From positions 35,044,019 to 35,108,018 of the forward strand of contig CM049306.1 in the NCBI GenBank assembly GCA_026874595.1: a stretch of 64,000 bases of DNA, in the 5' to 3' direction. Position numbers and translations under genes: made by a program. Of the stretch, positions 48,034-58,529 are shown piece after piece. Source of the stretch: Sipunculus nudus (Eukaryota; Annelida; Sipuncula; Golfingiida; Sipunculidae). Below the pieces are notes generated by a model. The model was not told the origin of the DNA. It saw only the letters and a list, made by a program, of their open reading frames with translations, and did not search any database. Position 1 is the first letter of the stretch; every line of letters starts with the position of its first letter.

Positions 48034-49745
48034 CTTAGCTGACTGTAAGTCATCTGAGCTATAGCGATCACTCTTTGTCCGTCGTCCGTCCGGCGATCCG
48101 TCCTTTAACAGGGCACAAACTGTAACTGCTGGACCTAGAATCTTGTAATTTGACATCCTGGGAGGTTCATAAAAAATCTCCTTGGAAACCTGAAATTAGG
48201 TCTCTGTTACCCATATTCTTCGAGCTATGGGGCTCCGAAATACCCCAAAGATTAATGGAAAATTTGATACAAAAGCTCAATTATCTGAACAACTAATGCA
48301 GTGATCACCATGATTTTTTGCATGGATATTGATCATGGAGTGTTTCATCAGTTTCTGGTGGCGCCACCTGTATTTTTTCGATTTCTACGATTTTTTTTCT
48401 CTATTTTTGAGACCTTTTAAGATGTGGTCACCTGTTAACAGGGCACAAATCGTAACGACTGGACCTAGAATCTTCTCACTTAACCTGCGGGGAGGCCCAT
48501 GAAAAGTCTCTTTGGAAACCTGAAATTAGGTCTCTGTTACCCATAACCTCTGAGCTATGGGGTTCTGAAGTACCCTCCAGAATAATGGAAATTTGATACA
48601 AAAGCTCAAGTATCTGAACAACTACTGTATTAATCACCATGATTCTTTGTATTGATATTGATCATGGAATGTTTCATCAGTTTCTGCAGTCTGGTGGCGC
48701 CACCTGTATTTTTTTTATTTTTACGAATGTTTTTCTCCATTTTTGAGACCTTAAGATGTGGTCATCTGTTAACAGGGCACAAATCATAATGACCGGACCT
48801 AGAATCTTCTCTCTTGACATGCAGGTAGGCCAATAATAAGTCTCTTTGGAAACCTGAAATTGGGTCTCTGTTACCCATAAACTCTGAGCTATGGGCCTCC
48901 GAAGTACCCCCAGAATTATGGAAAATTTGGTACAAAAGCTCAAGTACCTGAATAACTACTGCATTGATCACCATGATTCTTTGCATGTATATTGATCATG
49001 GGATAACTTGACATCAAGAAAGGTCCATGAAAAGTCTCTGTGGATACGTGAAATTAGGTCTCTGTTACCCATATCCTCCGAGCTATAGGGCTCGCAAGTA
49101 CCCCTAAGAATAATTAAAAATGTGATACAAAAGCTGCAGTATCTGAATACCTAATGTACTGATGGCCATGATTTTTTGCATGCATATTGATCATGGAGTG
49201 TTTCATCAGTTCCTGCAGACTGGTGGCGCCACCTGTATTTTTCCAATTTTTACGAAATTTTTTCTCTTTTTGAGACTTTCAAATAAAGCCTCATCTTGTA
49301 ACAGGGCACAACTCGTAACCTCTAGGGAGTTCCATGAAAAGTCTTCTTGAAAATCTGAAATTAGGTCTTTGTTACCCATATCCTCTGAGCTATTGGGCTC
49401 GTAAATACCCCCAAGAATAATTGATACAAACAAAAGCTCCAGTATCTGAATAACTAATGCCTTGATAGCTATGATTCTTGGGATATATATTGATCATGAT
49501 GTGTTTCATCAGTTCCTGCAGACTGGTGGCACTACCTGTATTTTTTTCAAATTTTTACGCATTTTTTCTTTCTATTTATGAGACCTTCAAATGAAGTTGT
49601 CATCTGTCCAAAAGCCCACTGAAACCCATTTCTTAGGACTCTCCACAAAATTCATGATTTGTCTGCACTTTGGCAGTCATTTTGCTCATTGTTCAACATA
49701 CCTTGAATTCAGTTGAGCGTCATGGCCCATGGGCCACTTGTTTTA
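48034..49745. repeat. Composite dispersed element made of about five tandem 290-335-bp units
   Basis: The head (48034-48107) contains TCATCTGAGCTATAGCGATC and GTCCGTCGTCCGTCCGG. Repeated units follow, starting near 48109, 48439, 48774, 49010 (start lost) and 49301. Each contains CAGGGCACAAA, GACCTAGAATCTT, CTTTGGAAACCTGAAATTAG, GTCTCTGTTACCCATA, TGATACAAAAGCTC, GATCACCATGATT and TGGTGGCGCCACCTGTATTT. The tail includes a 14-bp palindrome, TGGCCCATGGGCCA (49723-49736), followed by CTTGTTT. I associate this head and tail with a family common in bivalves. Minus-strand open frames (48677-48986, 49206-49433) translate the repeat and are similar to each other for that reason. Confidence 0.75.
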
Positions 49746-50127
49746 TATATTATTCGAATATAAATATTTATTTTTGTGGCATGCTAATACTATATTTGCA
49801 CTGATATATGTTTATATTTCAATAGTAAGCTAAATTTATATATTTTCTCTCACCTTGTTGCATAATACCACGAATAAATGATTACATGATCCTTGCTACT
49901 ACATTTCTTGCTTCTAAGCTTTAAATTAAATGTTTGGACCATCAGGTACAACAATCGATGAAGAGCGTTAATCATCGGCGTGTCCAGATGGTGTTGCAAT
50001 TGGCACAATGTGTTTCTCGTGATCATGGGCGCTATGACAGGAATCAATGGTCGTTCTTATCATTAACAAAACCTGGTGTGCTTACTTTAACTGCCTATCC
50101 ACCCAAAATTTTATATGCCTGTCTATG
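49746..50127. other. No gene recognised
   Basis: AT-rich unassigned sequence between two dispersed repeats. Confidence 0.5.
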
Positions 50128-50480
50128 ACGAGACGTGTTATGGTGTACCAACGATCCGTCCGTTATCCGTCCGTTAATTTTTAGTGTCGCTGCGAACTCT
50201 AAGCAGTTTGGTGGATTTTCACTAAACTCCTCATAGCTTCACTCAACTCATCATAACTTCTTACCAAAAGATAATATCGTCCGAATTCGATCATAGAAAA
50301 AAAAATCCCCGCATAGTTAATGAGGTCAGAGGTCACCAAGCTATTCGGTGGTGTCGCCTCGATAACTTACTGGGAATATGAGGAATTTTTATGAAACCCA
50401 CCAGAAGTATTAACCAATATAATATCTCGCCTAAGTTCAATTACTGGCAAAATCTAATAAAATCTAATTACATTACTGTA
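50128..50480. repeat. Dispersed repeat with GATCCGTCCGTTATCCGTCC head
   Basis: It begins GACGAGACGTGTTATGGTGT followed by two CCGTCCGTT units. Two related blocks of the CACTAAACTCCTCATAGCTT and CTCATCATAACTTC kind follow. The head resembles a GACGGGACGTATTATGGTAT-type repeat start that I associate with bivalve genomes. The 3' boundary is uncertain. Confidence 0.45.
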
Positions 50481-50682
50481 TATACTTTCATCTTCAAGAA
50501 TTGTCCATACACAGAAAGCGATCTATCTAGGGGACTTGTTCCTCAAATATTTGATAAGTGAACTTTTCTCTTGTTTTGAGTTTTAAAAGGTTACAAGGAT
50601 ATCGACGTTCTCTGTTGTTTTTTATACACGTACATATATGTGTATGTATACGTCTGTGTACTCTTGGCCAGTGGGTGTGTTA

Positions 50683-50693
50683 CCCCCCCCCCC
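50683..50693. repeat. Poly-C run immediately outside the CACTA-like left end
   Basis: An 11-base C run ends four bases before the left terminal inverted repeat. Confidence 0.9.
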
Positions 50694-50696
50694 TTG

Positions 50697-51410
50697 TACA
50701 CTCTAAAAACTGAGGACATGTTTCATGTTTCTATTTAAAACACCTTTCTGTCCCATTTTTTGAAACATGTTTCCAACATGTTTCATGACTCACAGATGTT
50801 TCAACTGCGAAAACATGTTTTTAATCCTCTTGAAACATGTTTATATATAAAACATGTTTCACACACAGAGAAAATTTCATGGACAGTAAGATAAAACATG
50901 TCTCTGTGTTACATGTTTTTATATAAAATATGTCGCATATATGACATGTCTTAAGACATGTCTCATTTTTCATAAAACATGTAACTATTTAAAACATTTG
51001 TTTAGCCTAAAACATGTAGTTGTCCCATTTTTCGAAACATGTTTTCTCCTAAGAAACATGTTTTATACTTAGAGTTAAACATGTCTCAGTGTTACATGTC
51101 TTTATATGAAATATGTCACATATAAGACATGTTTTAAGACATGTTTCACTTTCATAAAACATGTAACTATTCAAAACGTCTGTTCAGCCTAAAACATGTA
51201 TTTGTCCCATTTTTCGAAACATGTGTTTTCCAAAGAAACATGTTTTAACTTAGAGTAAAACATGTCACTGTGTTTCATGTTTTTATATGAAATATGTTTC
51301 AAAAGAAAGTTTCGTTTTCCTAGAAAAAAATTACATTTGCCCATCGAAGGCATATTAGCATTTTAATCATGTCTCAAAAATGTCTACAAAATAAACATGT
51401 TTTGAAAAAT
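50697..51410. repeat. Left terminal inverted repeat and ACATGT-palindrome array
   Basis: The 13-bp terminal repeat is followed by about 25 ACATGT hexamers, mostly inside AAACATGTTT-like decamers. From 50906 the array is built of about 182-bp units: the marker GTGTTACATG (or GTGTTTCATG) recurs at 50906, 51089 and 51270. GACATGTCTTAAGACATGTC (50943-50962) is a perfect 20-bp palindrome with a close variant one unit later. Confidence 0.8.
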
Positions 51411-54233
51411 ATTTAAAGTCACAGAAAATGTTCCTTGTTGTTTGTCTTGTTTTATGTCCACTGCAACCATTATGAAAACCTGACGAGGTGCTTCTGATGA
51501 AACAACTCACAAATTTACTGGAAAGATAACATTTATTCCTTAGACAATGCTTTCTAATTTGGAGGATGTACTGAACAGGAAACGTTTCCAGTATGGGTTA
51601 TCAATTATAGGTTATTATATAAAGCTACCAGGAAATTATTGATTGCCTCCTTAAATTTCCCAGATCAAATACATTACAGCCAGGTGCTGAAGACGAAACC
51701 TTATCTATCATAATAATAGAAACATATCAAAACAGAATTACTTATTGTGGGTATAGAAACATATTAAAAGTGATTTAAAATACCATGTATAAGTCTAGGA
51801 CTCATAACTGGTCCCATATCATTATAAAAGGCAAGAACTCTTATCTCAAAAGATGAAAAAAGAATATTTTATATATCAGTATATTTAAAATGGGCAATGC
51901 TGATAGTTTGATGGCAGTTCATGGCTTCTACAAAATTTTCGTTAGTTTAAAAATGCTTGGCATAAAAATGTGGAATACATAGTGCATACCTTTATCAGAA
52001 ATGGCCATGTATATTATATTTGAAATACACAGTTTTCTGTAAGTGTTCTTTTACAATAGATGCAGTCACGCACATTAACAGCAATAAGATAAGGTTTATT
52101 TAGTATCTACTTAAATATCTGTTGTCTGCACGTATTCATTTATCATATCAATACTGAATGTACCAGTACTGGTACAATTTTGTCTTCTCCATAGCTGTAT
52201 ACACAAATATTAATAACTATGAATTACAACAATAATTAAACCTAGCAAACCTAATCTGATCTGCTGCACAATGAATAACAAGGAACTTGTGGGTCATGGC
52301 GCTCAGCTGGAATTGGTAAAGAGAAAATTTGTATAAAATCCTAGTAGATAGAAATGAGGCAATATTTTATTTTTTTATTAATATTTTAAAAATGTTCAGC
52401 ATATAAATATACACATAATTTGCTCTACCGAGTTGTATTACTTACACATTTGGTGTGTTTGGTGTCAATTTTACAATTTTATGGACAACCTGAAAGATGC
52501 TGGAGCCTCTCATGATTACACATTTGTAAAATTAAAGATTTCATATTCTGACTGTAACATACATGTAATAAATACCCACTTGGACTGTGTGAAACCCTTT
52601 TAAATATACAATAAGGAAGAAAGGAGAGGTAAGCTATAGTATAATAATACACATTTAATTTAATAATTGCAATAAGGAAAAAAAGATTGGTGATGAAAGA
52701 ATCCATTTGATTAAGAAAAATCTTAATTATTATTTCTAAAAACTGGTTTAACATATTGCCAGTTTAGCTAAAAATGAAATTATATGAACGTTTACTCAAT
52801 ATACCTGACTGCAAGCACCAGTGTTATGCTCAGTAATGCCCAGCCAGCTTAAGAGATTTGAATGAAATGCTATAATGTATACACCAATTTGCAAGTTTTA
52901 TTTCAATATTTAATTTCAGAAATTTAATTTAATTTAAAAAATCAACTAAGTTGACAATTCAAGAAAAACAGATTCGAAACATATAAATAATGGCTAAAAG
53001 TAGCTACTCTCATAGCTTTAATATATAATAAATAAGTTTAAACCTATTACAATTTACAACTGAAAATTTACAGCTTGCATTTAATTCTAAACACTTAAAA
53101 GCCAAAGCCTCTTAGTCAGCGAGCTAAAACTGTAAAGTTGAATAATTATTTGATAAAAAACTCTTAAAAAGTTGCTCTTGAATTTTCTAATAGCTATAAG
53201 AACATATAAGTGTATCAAATTTTTCTTAACATTAAATATCTTTCTTCTTCCGAAAGAAAACTTGAAACATGCATTATATTTTACGAGTGTTAATTTTTTT
53301 ATATGAAGTATACTCCTTTTAGATATATTTTTTATGTTGGACAGTTTTCTACCATCTAACCAAACACATCCTGAAGCAGAAAACAATTTAGGTTTACTAG
53401 CATGAAAAAAACTGCAAATTAAATGTCCCAATACTATAAATTTTTGCATGCACTGTGTGTAACAACTGCAAGTATCCCAATTATATAAAACTGACTGTAT
53501 AATATTTATATGTTTTAGAAGGTAGCAATTTTCAGATCATGAATGAGCATTTACATAATTCAGACATACCAATATATTTACTTTCAGTGTTTCTGGCTTC
53601 AGTCTGACTACAGCCAATTTTTTACAGCCAAAAAGGGTAATATAAAATACAGAAAAAGGCTGTCATCAACAAAGTCTTCCATGACTGAAGATTTCTCAGC
53701 AATTCAGCATAGTTGAGAGGCATATCAGCTGCTATTCTGATTAATGTACCAAAAGAATCTATCAGAGCAATACTGAAAGCACCCTAATTAAACACCTAAT
53801 ATTTTCATAATACCGAATCCTTGGTTGGTATCACTTAAATTTAAAATTATAATCCTAAAACAAGGCCTCCATTTGTAAATACTTGAAGCTTATAAGGTTA
53901 CATTTATGCAATGAATCATGACAATTAAATACTACAAATTACACATTTGCCATATATAGCCTGTACCATCACATTTGGAACTTTAACATAAATACAAATT
54001 TGGTGCAAATGAAGCCTCATACAAATAATGAAATACATGATAAATCAGCCAGATTGTACAAGATTAAGTAACTGCTGTATGTTCACAGTGATTCATCAAA
54101 CATTTCTAAGAGTTGGAAAAATCCAATTACCATAAAAAAGAGTGAAACATTTTACATATGTGAATAGTAAAATTCATAAAAGATTTCTTAGAAAATTTGT
54201 AGAACACTAAGGATGTAACAAAAGAATCAAATA
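51411..54233. other. No gene recognised inside the CACTA-like element
   Basis: AT-rich unique-looking sequence. Minus-strand open frames at 52479-52754 and 53087-53449 (120 codons, Lys/Phe-rich) have no transposase signature. Exons of a degraded transposase could be hidden here, but none is supported. Confidence 0.45.
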
Positions 54234-54554
54234 CTAAATTATTTTAATGCAGCCACAAACTGTGGAAGAAGTTGACTTGTCCTTATTGGACACTTTAATT
54301 TCAAGACACTCTTCCTGAAGTGGGTTGAGAAGTTGCATGTATTGTGCTGGGTTAGTTATATTAGGAATAGAGTGTGAGGAAGTAATTACCTCGAAGTGGG
54401 TACAAGGTTTTCCATACTGAACCATTCTCAATTAAACATATTTTCATGGAGTCACTCAAAATAGCACCTGACCTCACTTCTCCATTGTCTATGATAAAAC
54501 AGGTGTTGGTTCTGTACCCTCTTGTGTACAAAATGAATCTTCTTTGACATCTTT
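54234..54554 (-). pseudogene. Possible C-terminal coding remnant inside the CACTA-like element
   Basis: On the minus strand a 165-base stretch (54554-54390) is open. It is preceded by a pyrimidine-rich acceptor (CACCTTTTTCAG) and ends at a donor-like GAG/GTAATT. It encodes a segment with RRFILYTRGYRTN, CFIIDNGEVRSG and ENGSVWKTL. After an ACTAAC branch-point-like motif and a CCCAG acceptor, a second open stretch (54347 to a TAG at 54234) stays in phase and contains QYMQLLNPLQEECLEIKVS. The implied intron is only 43 bases, so a frameshift within one exon is the alternative. The product family is not recognised. Its position suggests transposase C-terminus, which is inference. Confidence 0.3.
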
Positions 54555-54676
54555 CTGAAAAAGGTGCAGCAATTTATCAGTGGCTAAATTGTGTTATTTC
54601 CATAGTCAGTTTGGAGTTTGGAAAAAAAGATGAAATAGTATTAACTGTCAGAAACACAGCTGACCGTTCTTAAACA

Positions 54677-54694
54677 TGCATGCAGCTGCATGCA
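54677..54694. repeat. Perfect 18-bp palindrome
   Basis: TGCATGCAGCTGCATGCA reads the same on both strands with no loop. It lies inside the CACTA-like element, 120 bp from the putative coding remnant. Confidence 0.9.
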
Positions 54695-55021
54695 ATGCAC
54701 TGACATCAGCTAGATACTGACACAAGTCCAAGAAGAATAAATAACAGTTATTTATATGGAGGTTTTATTCAAATACTGTTTACACCTGGTAACATAATGA
54801 TGATATATAAGAATAAGGCCTCTAAAAGTTATACCTCTTTAATGGAATAATATGAATGTTTACAACAATTAAATCAAAGATCCCTCAGGAATTTAAAGCT
54901 GCTGGTTAGCAAAATATGTTGCAAGCATCTGTCATTTAATAATTCAGTGGCATTGACAATAACAAGGTAAAACATCACATGTACTTTATATTTAATCGAG
55001 GATTAAAAAATATATTACCTG

Positions 55022-55138
55022 TAGATAACTCTGTGAAAGTCTTTGTCTCAGAACTCAAGGGCTTTATTTCTTCAACAATACAGAATCAGGCTTTACGTAG
55101 GTACCTGTAAATACATAACATATAACATAGATCAGTTG
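55022..55138 (-). repeat. 3' terminal repeat of the Ty3-like element
   Basis: 117 bp, differing from the 5' copy at two positions. On the element's strand it carries AATAAA (55063-55068), a poly-A signal. The RNase H stop codon TAA (55064-55066) lies inside this signal. Confidence 0.85.
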
Positions 55139-56500
55139 CATGGTAGGGAGGTTGTGGTCAGTGGAGACTGGTGTCGCATCATCGGGCAGGTGAAGGTGAT
55201 TGGCAGCCCCAACTGGGTAAAGTGAGATAGTATCTGCAGCGACATGACGGAATCCTGGAATGTGAGTGATATGGAATCTGTATTTCAGTGTTTTTTCTTT
55301 CAGGTTCCTCAGTCGTGGGTTGGGGATTGCATCCAAGTTTCTATCGCCGAACACCTTGAAAAGGGGTCTGTGATCGACCGCAATGATCAGATTGGGGCAG
55401 CCCAGAACCAAATGACGAGTTTTTTCGAGGGCATCCACCACAGCCAGTGCCTCTCCTTCAATGGGGGCATACCTTGATTCAGCCGATGATGTAAAGCGGC
55501 TGCTCACTAGTGTGACTTTCAAGCCTAGGCGGCAGCAGAATGGCTTGCTTGACATGCAAGCGCAATGTTTTTGAAGTAGCCAGAAGCCGATGCCATTTTT
55601 GCTGAAGTCTGTTGCAAGGCATGTAGGCTTTCTTTTGTCAAATATTTCCACGCCTCTTTGTATTTCCTGGATTATGATGGTCTTGGTTTCTTCAAAGAGG
55701 TTGTCCATATGTTCAGTCCACTTGAATGGTGTGTTGGGTTGTAGCAGGGTGCGAAAGGGTTGCATTCGCTCTGCCGATGCAAAAGCATATGCTACTTAGT
55801 TTACAAGTCCAAACCAGCTTCGCATGTCAGTGATAGTGCGAGGTTTGGTTAATCCCTTTATCGCCTCCAGAACCTGTGGGCATGGACGAACAGTTGTAGG
55901 GGTGATTTCAAAGCCTGCGAAATTGACGGCTTCTTTGGCAAACGAGAATTTGGATGGGTTGAGGATGATACCATTTCGGCCACATGTGTCCAACCAATTT
56001 GCCGCTTTGAAGAAGCTGTCCTCAGTGGAGGGTGACCACATGATTGTGTCGTCAATGACCTTTGTTTTGTTGTCAATGTCACTAACGATTTCATCAAATC
56101 GCCTGGTGTATGCGTCTCCAGATGCTATGTATCCCTGAGGGCACACTCGATACCTGTACCGGCCCCAGGGTGTGATGAAGGTTGTCAGGTGTCTGTCCTT
56201 AGGGTCGAGTGCGATGCTGTGGTAGCCCTTCCAGGCACCAAAAGTGGTTTTCCTTGTGTTCCGCGGGACCATGCGGGCTTGCTTGGTGGAACGGCGATTG
56301 GGTATGGTGTGTCTCTCTCGCCGCATGGCGATTCAAAGCTTGGAAGTCAACAGTCCGCCGAGGTTTACCAGATTTCTTTGCGCAGACGACCATTCGATGA
56401 CACCATGAAACTGGGGTTCCGATTGGGAACTATGACACCGAGCTAACATCCTGATCAAGGCCGGCCTTCACCTGTTCTTGCCAGTGGACAGGTACTGGGA
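55064..56500 (-). pseudogene. Ty3-like pol: reverse transcriptase and RNase H (interrupted)
   Basis: The RT begins with KSGKPRRTVDFQALNR near 56370. After a frameshift near 56265 it continues with FGAWKGYHS and DRHLTTFITPWGRYRY, then PQGYIASGDAYTRRFDE near 56130 and VIDDTIMWS near 56050; VIDD is the catalytic YxDD block. SKFSFAKEAVNFAGFEI and a TAA near 55796 (after SWFGLVN) follow. RNase H continues from 55765 with ATDFSKNGIGF, AESRYAPIEGEALAVVDAL, IAVDHRPLF and HVAADTIS; its four acidic active-site positions are all present. A stop (TAG) lies near 56435. The frame ends at 55064 inside the terminal repeat, where a Ty3 pol would normally go on into integrase. Confidence 0.85.
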
Positions 56501-57600
56501 TTGGTGTGTGGTGTGCTACAGGTGTGGTATCGTTGTCTACAATAAGTCTCATGGGGGGTCCTGACATCATGGGCAGCTTTTGATGTTCACAGACGTTGAA
56601 TGTGCTACTTTTATAGTAGTCTCACAGCCATTGCTCTAGTTTCTCTCTGTTCTCTTCAGTGGCTGGAAATGGTAGGGATGTAGGGAGGGGGGTGAGGTTT
56701 GGCGGAGAGGACAGTTGCAACAGTCTTCATCAGGGCTATTGTCAGTGTCACTGTGCGAGGCAGAAGAGTCTGTTATGACTGACTCAATGGATGGGAATCA
56801 GTGGGGTATAATGCCTAGATCCCTACAGGCCTCCATAGATAGGAAGAATTTGTCTGTTGATTGGGAAATGTACACAATCTGGCGTGTTGTTTTTGGCTGC
56901 ATAGATTGTGTAAAGCCTGTGATGCGTAGGGTTAGGACGCCCACAATTCCAATTGGGTCCTGGTTTGCGGCCCTCATCTTCATTGAGGTGGGGGTGAGGT
57001 GGGAGTTGTTCAAACCTAGCTGACGCAGGAAGGAAGTACCAGCAAGACACGATTGGCAGCCTGTGTCTGCGACTGCCAGTATGGTAGCAGTTCCAGTGGG
57101 ACTGCGCAGAGTGGATTCAATTCCTAAGTCATTGGCATCTGATGCAAGGGCCTGAATCTCGACGTTGATAGTCGGTTGAGGTGCGGATGCACGCTTTTCC
57201 CACGTGTCACACAGGGAATCATACACATGGTGGTCTAGTGTGATTGTGTTTGCTAGTTGCTCAATTGAGCAGAGGGCCTCGAAGACCGCCGTCGCAGAGT
57301 CATTTTGATTTACGGCAGACACTTTCGAAGTGGTGTGGGATATTGCAGTTGGTGCAAGTATGGTTGAAGGCGGGGCAATGATTTGTACGGTCTTGCTTCC
57401 TGCTGCTGTGTCCTTCTTTGCCACAGTAGCCGCATGGTTGTGATAGAGTGCTCGTTTTTCTGTCTGGAGGTCGGCCCTGAAGTCGTTTTCTCCCCATCTG
57501 CCTGTATGTGCTGCTCGCTGCATCAATCGCCACGGGCACAGCTGTGGGATTGGGATTGAATCGTCCGGCCGAACGCTTCCCGCTTTCTTTGGCTTCAATG
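56501..57600 (-). pseudogene. Ty3-like zinc knuckle and retropepsin region (interrupted)
   Basis: Downstream of the gag stop the same frame continues with FIEAKESGKRSAGRF. It then reaches a knuckle-like cysteine/histidine cluster, CGYCGKEGH followed by HCPAF, CTNCN and HHFESVC (57430-57310). A frame change near 57305 leads into the protease, open from there to 56798. Its active-site motif is ADTGCQSCLAG near 57066, with Asp-Thr-Gly intact. A TGA near 56798 and another near 56620 (after EKLEQWL) interrupt the protease-RT linker. The gag/pol frame change could be a programmed shift in the ancestor, but the nearby stops make decay equally likely. Confidence 0.75.
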
Positions 57601-57611
57601 AAGCGGATAGT

Positions 57612-58220
57612 TTAATCGAGGGACATCTTTTGATTGGCCTGGCCAAGCACGTCGAGGCGGATATCATCATCTGCAAGGCCGACTATGAGGGTGTCTCTGA
57701 TCATTTGATCGCTATATGATAGCTGGGCTCCACACTCGCATGAAATGTTGTACTGACACACATTCGCTTGGCCTTTAATGCGTGCAGAGAAGGTTCTCGC
57801 TGGTTCATCTCTGTCCTGCCGCATTTGCTGAAGTCGTAGTCGGGCCACCATCACATTCTCTTGACGGACTGCGAGGGACTTGATGTGGCCAAGAAGCCTG
57901 GATAGATCTTTGCGGAGGGCCTCATCGCAGCATTCAAGGAGTTGGAAGATGATGTCCCGGCCAGTGAGGCGTGTGGCTTGTTTATATTCTGACCATCGTT
58001 GGGTGAAATATGTCCATTCCTCACTTGTTCCAGATGCAGAGATGACTGGGCGCTTCACCTTCTCGGCTTTGACCCCCGTGGCCATTGGCGCTGTTGTAGG
58101 GGCAGGAGCTGGATGAGCGGTCCTCTCGTGAATGTCAAGGAGTTTGAGAAGAACTTCAGGAGCTGTGGCTGAGGGCCATGTGACTTCACACTGTGGTGCT
58201 GGACATCTGATGTCAGTCAT
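57612..58220 (-). pseudogene. Ty3-like gag, N-terminal 202 codons
   Basis: A capsid-like protein that would package element RNA. It starts MTDIRCPAPQCEVTWP at 58220, only about 13 bases inside the 5' terminal repeat. It contains a Cys/His pair (CPAPQC and the later HERTAHP), and a helical region with TYFTQRWSEYKQAT, LLECCDEALRKDLSR and LRLQQMRQDRDEPARTFSAR, resembling the capsid core of this gag type. It ends at a TAA after NQKMSLD. The same frame continues beyond, so this is a nonsense mutation, not the native end. A shadow frame on the plus strand (57880-58116) is disregarded. Confidence 0.75.
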
Positions 58221-58232
58221 GTTGATTCTGTA

Positions 58233-58349
58233 TAGATAACTCTGTGAAAGTCTTTGTCTCAGAACTGAAGGGCTTTATTTCTTCAACAATACAGAATCAG
58301 GCTTGACGTAGGTACCTGTAAATACATAACATATAACATAGATCAGTTG
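58233..58349 (-). repeat. 5' terminal repeat of the Ty3-like element
   Basis: 117 bp, matching 55022-55138 except for two substitutions. An extra TA next to its inner edge (TGTATAGATAAC against TGTAGATAAC) makes the precise boundary uncertain by a few bases. Confidence 0.85.
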
Positions 58350-58529
58350 AATATCCTCTAACCTGCAAATATGTTCAACTAGAAAACTTCAACTATTATC
58401 AAAAATTATACAAGAGGGAAAAATTTGCATACTTGTGTAAAAATAAAAAAAATTGGATAAAGTGAAGCAAGAATTACTAAATTAAATATTCACTCTTTCC
58501 CCAAATTCACTCTAACATGGGAAAACTGG

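Larger units (their letters stand above)
55022..58349 (-). mobile_element. Integrase-less Ty3/Gypsy-like retroelement with 117-bp terminal repeats
   Basis: A minus-strand element bounded by 117-bp direct repeats (2 differences). Order 5' to 3': gag (58220-57612), zinc knuckle (57430-57310), retropepsin (near 57066), reverse transcriptase (56450-55800), RNase H (55765-55064), terminal repeat. There is no integrase: the RNase H frame runs into the 3' terminal repeat and stops there. Gag starts only about 13 bases inside the 5' repeat, leaving little room for a normal tRNA primer site. No polypurine tract precedes the 3' repeat. No target-site duplication was found. Stops and frameshifts interrupt every domain junction, so this copy is non-functional. 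It resembles gag-pol proteins I recall from marine invertebrates, so this may be a family rather than a one-off deletion. Confidence 0.75.

Noticed and set aside
48677-49433. Similar minus-strand open frames at 48677-48986 and 49206-49433 as a small gene family.
   Set aside because: Their similarity is explained by the underlying nucleotide tandem repeat; they start and stop at different unit positions.
50697-51410. The regularly spaced ACATGT repeats could look like a CRISPR-type or other spaced-repeat array.
   Set aside because: The repeats are short palindromes at irregular spacing inside 182-bp units, the spacers are themselves repeated, and the sequence is eukaryotic in character.
53087-53449. 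120-codon minus-strand open frame inside the CACTA-like element, considered as transposase.
   Set aside because: Lys/Phe/Ile-rich composition explained by AT richness, with no catalytic or zinc-binding pattern.
57300-57676. Programmed gag-pol frameshift in the Ty3-like element.
   Set aside because: The frame does change near 57305, but stops and other shifts occur nearby, so a single decayed copy cannot establish a programmed site.
55022-58349. Target-site duplication for the Ty3-like element.
   Set aside because: The 4-6 bases outside the two terminal repeats do not match (ACCTG on one side, AATAT on the other), so none is claimed.
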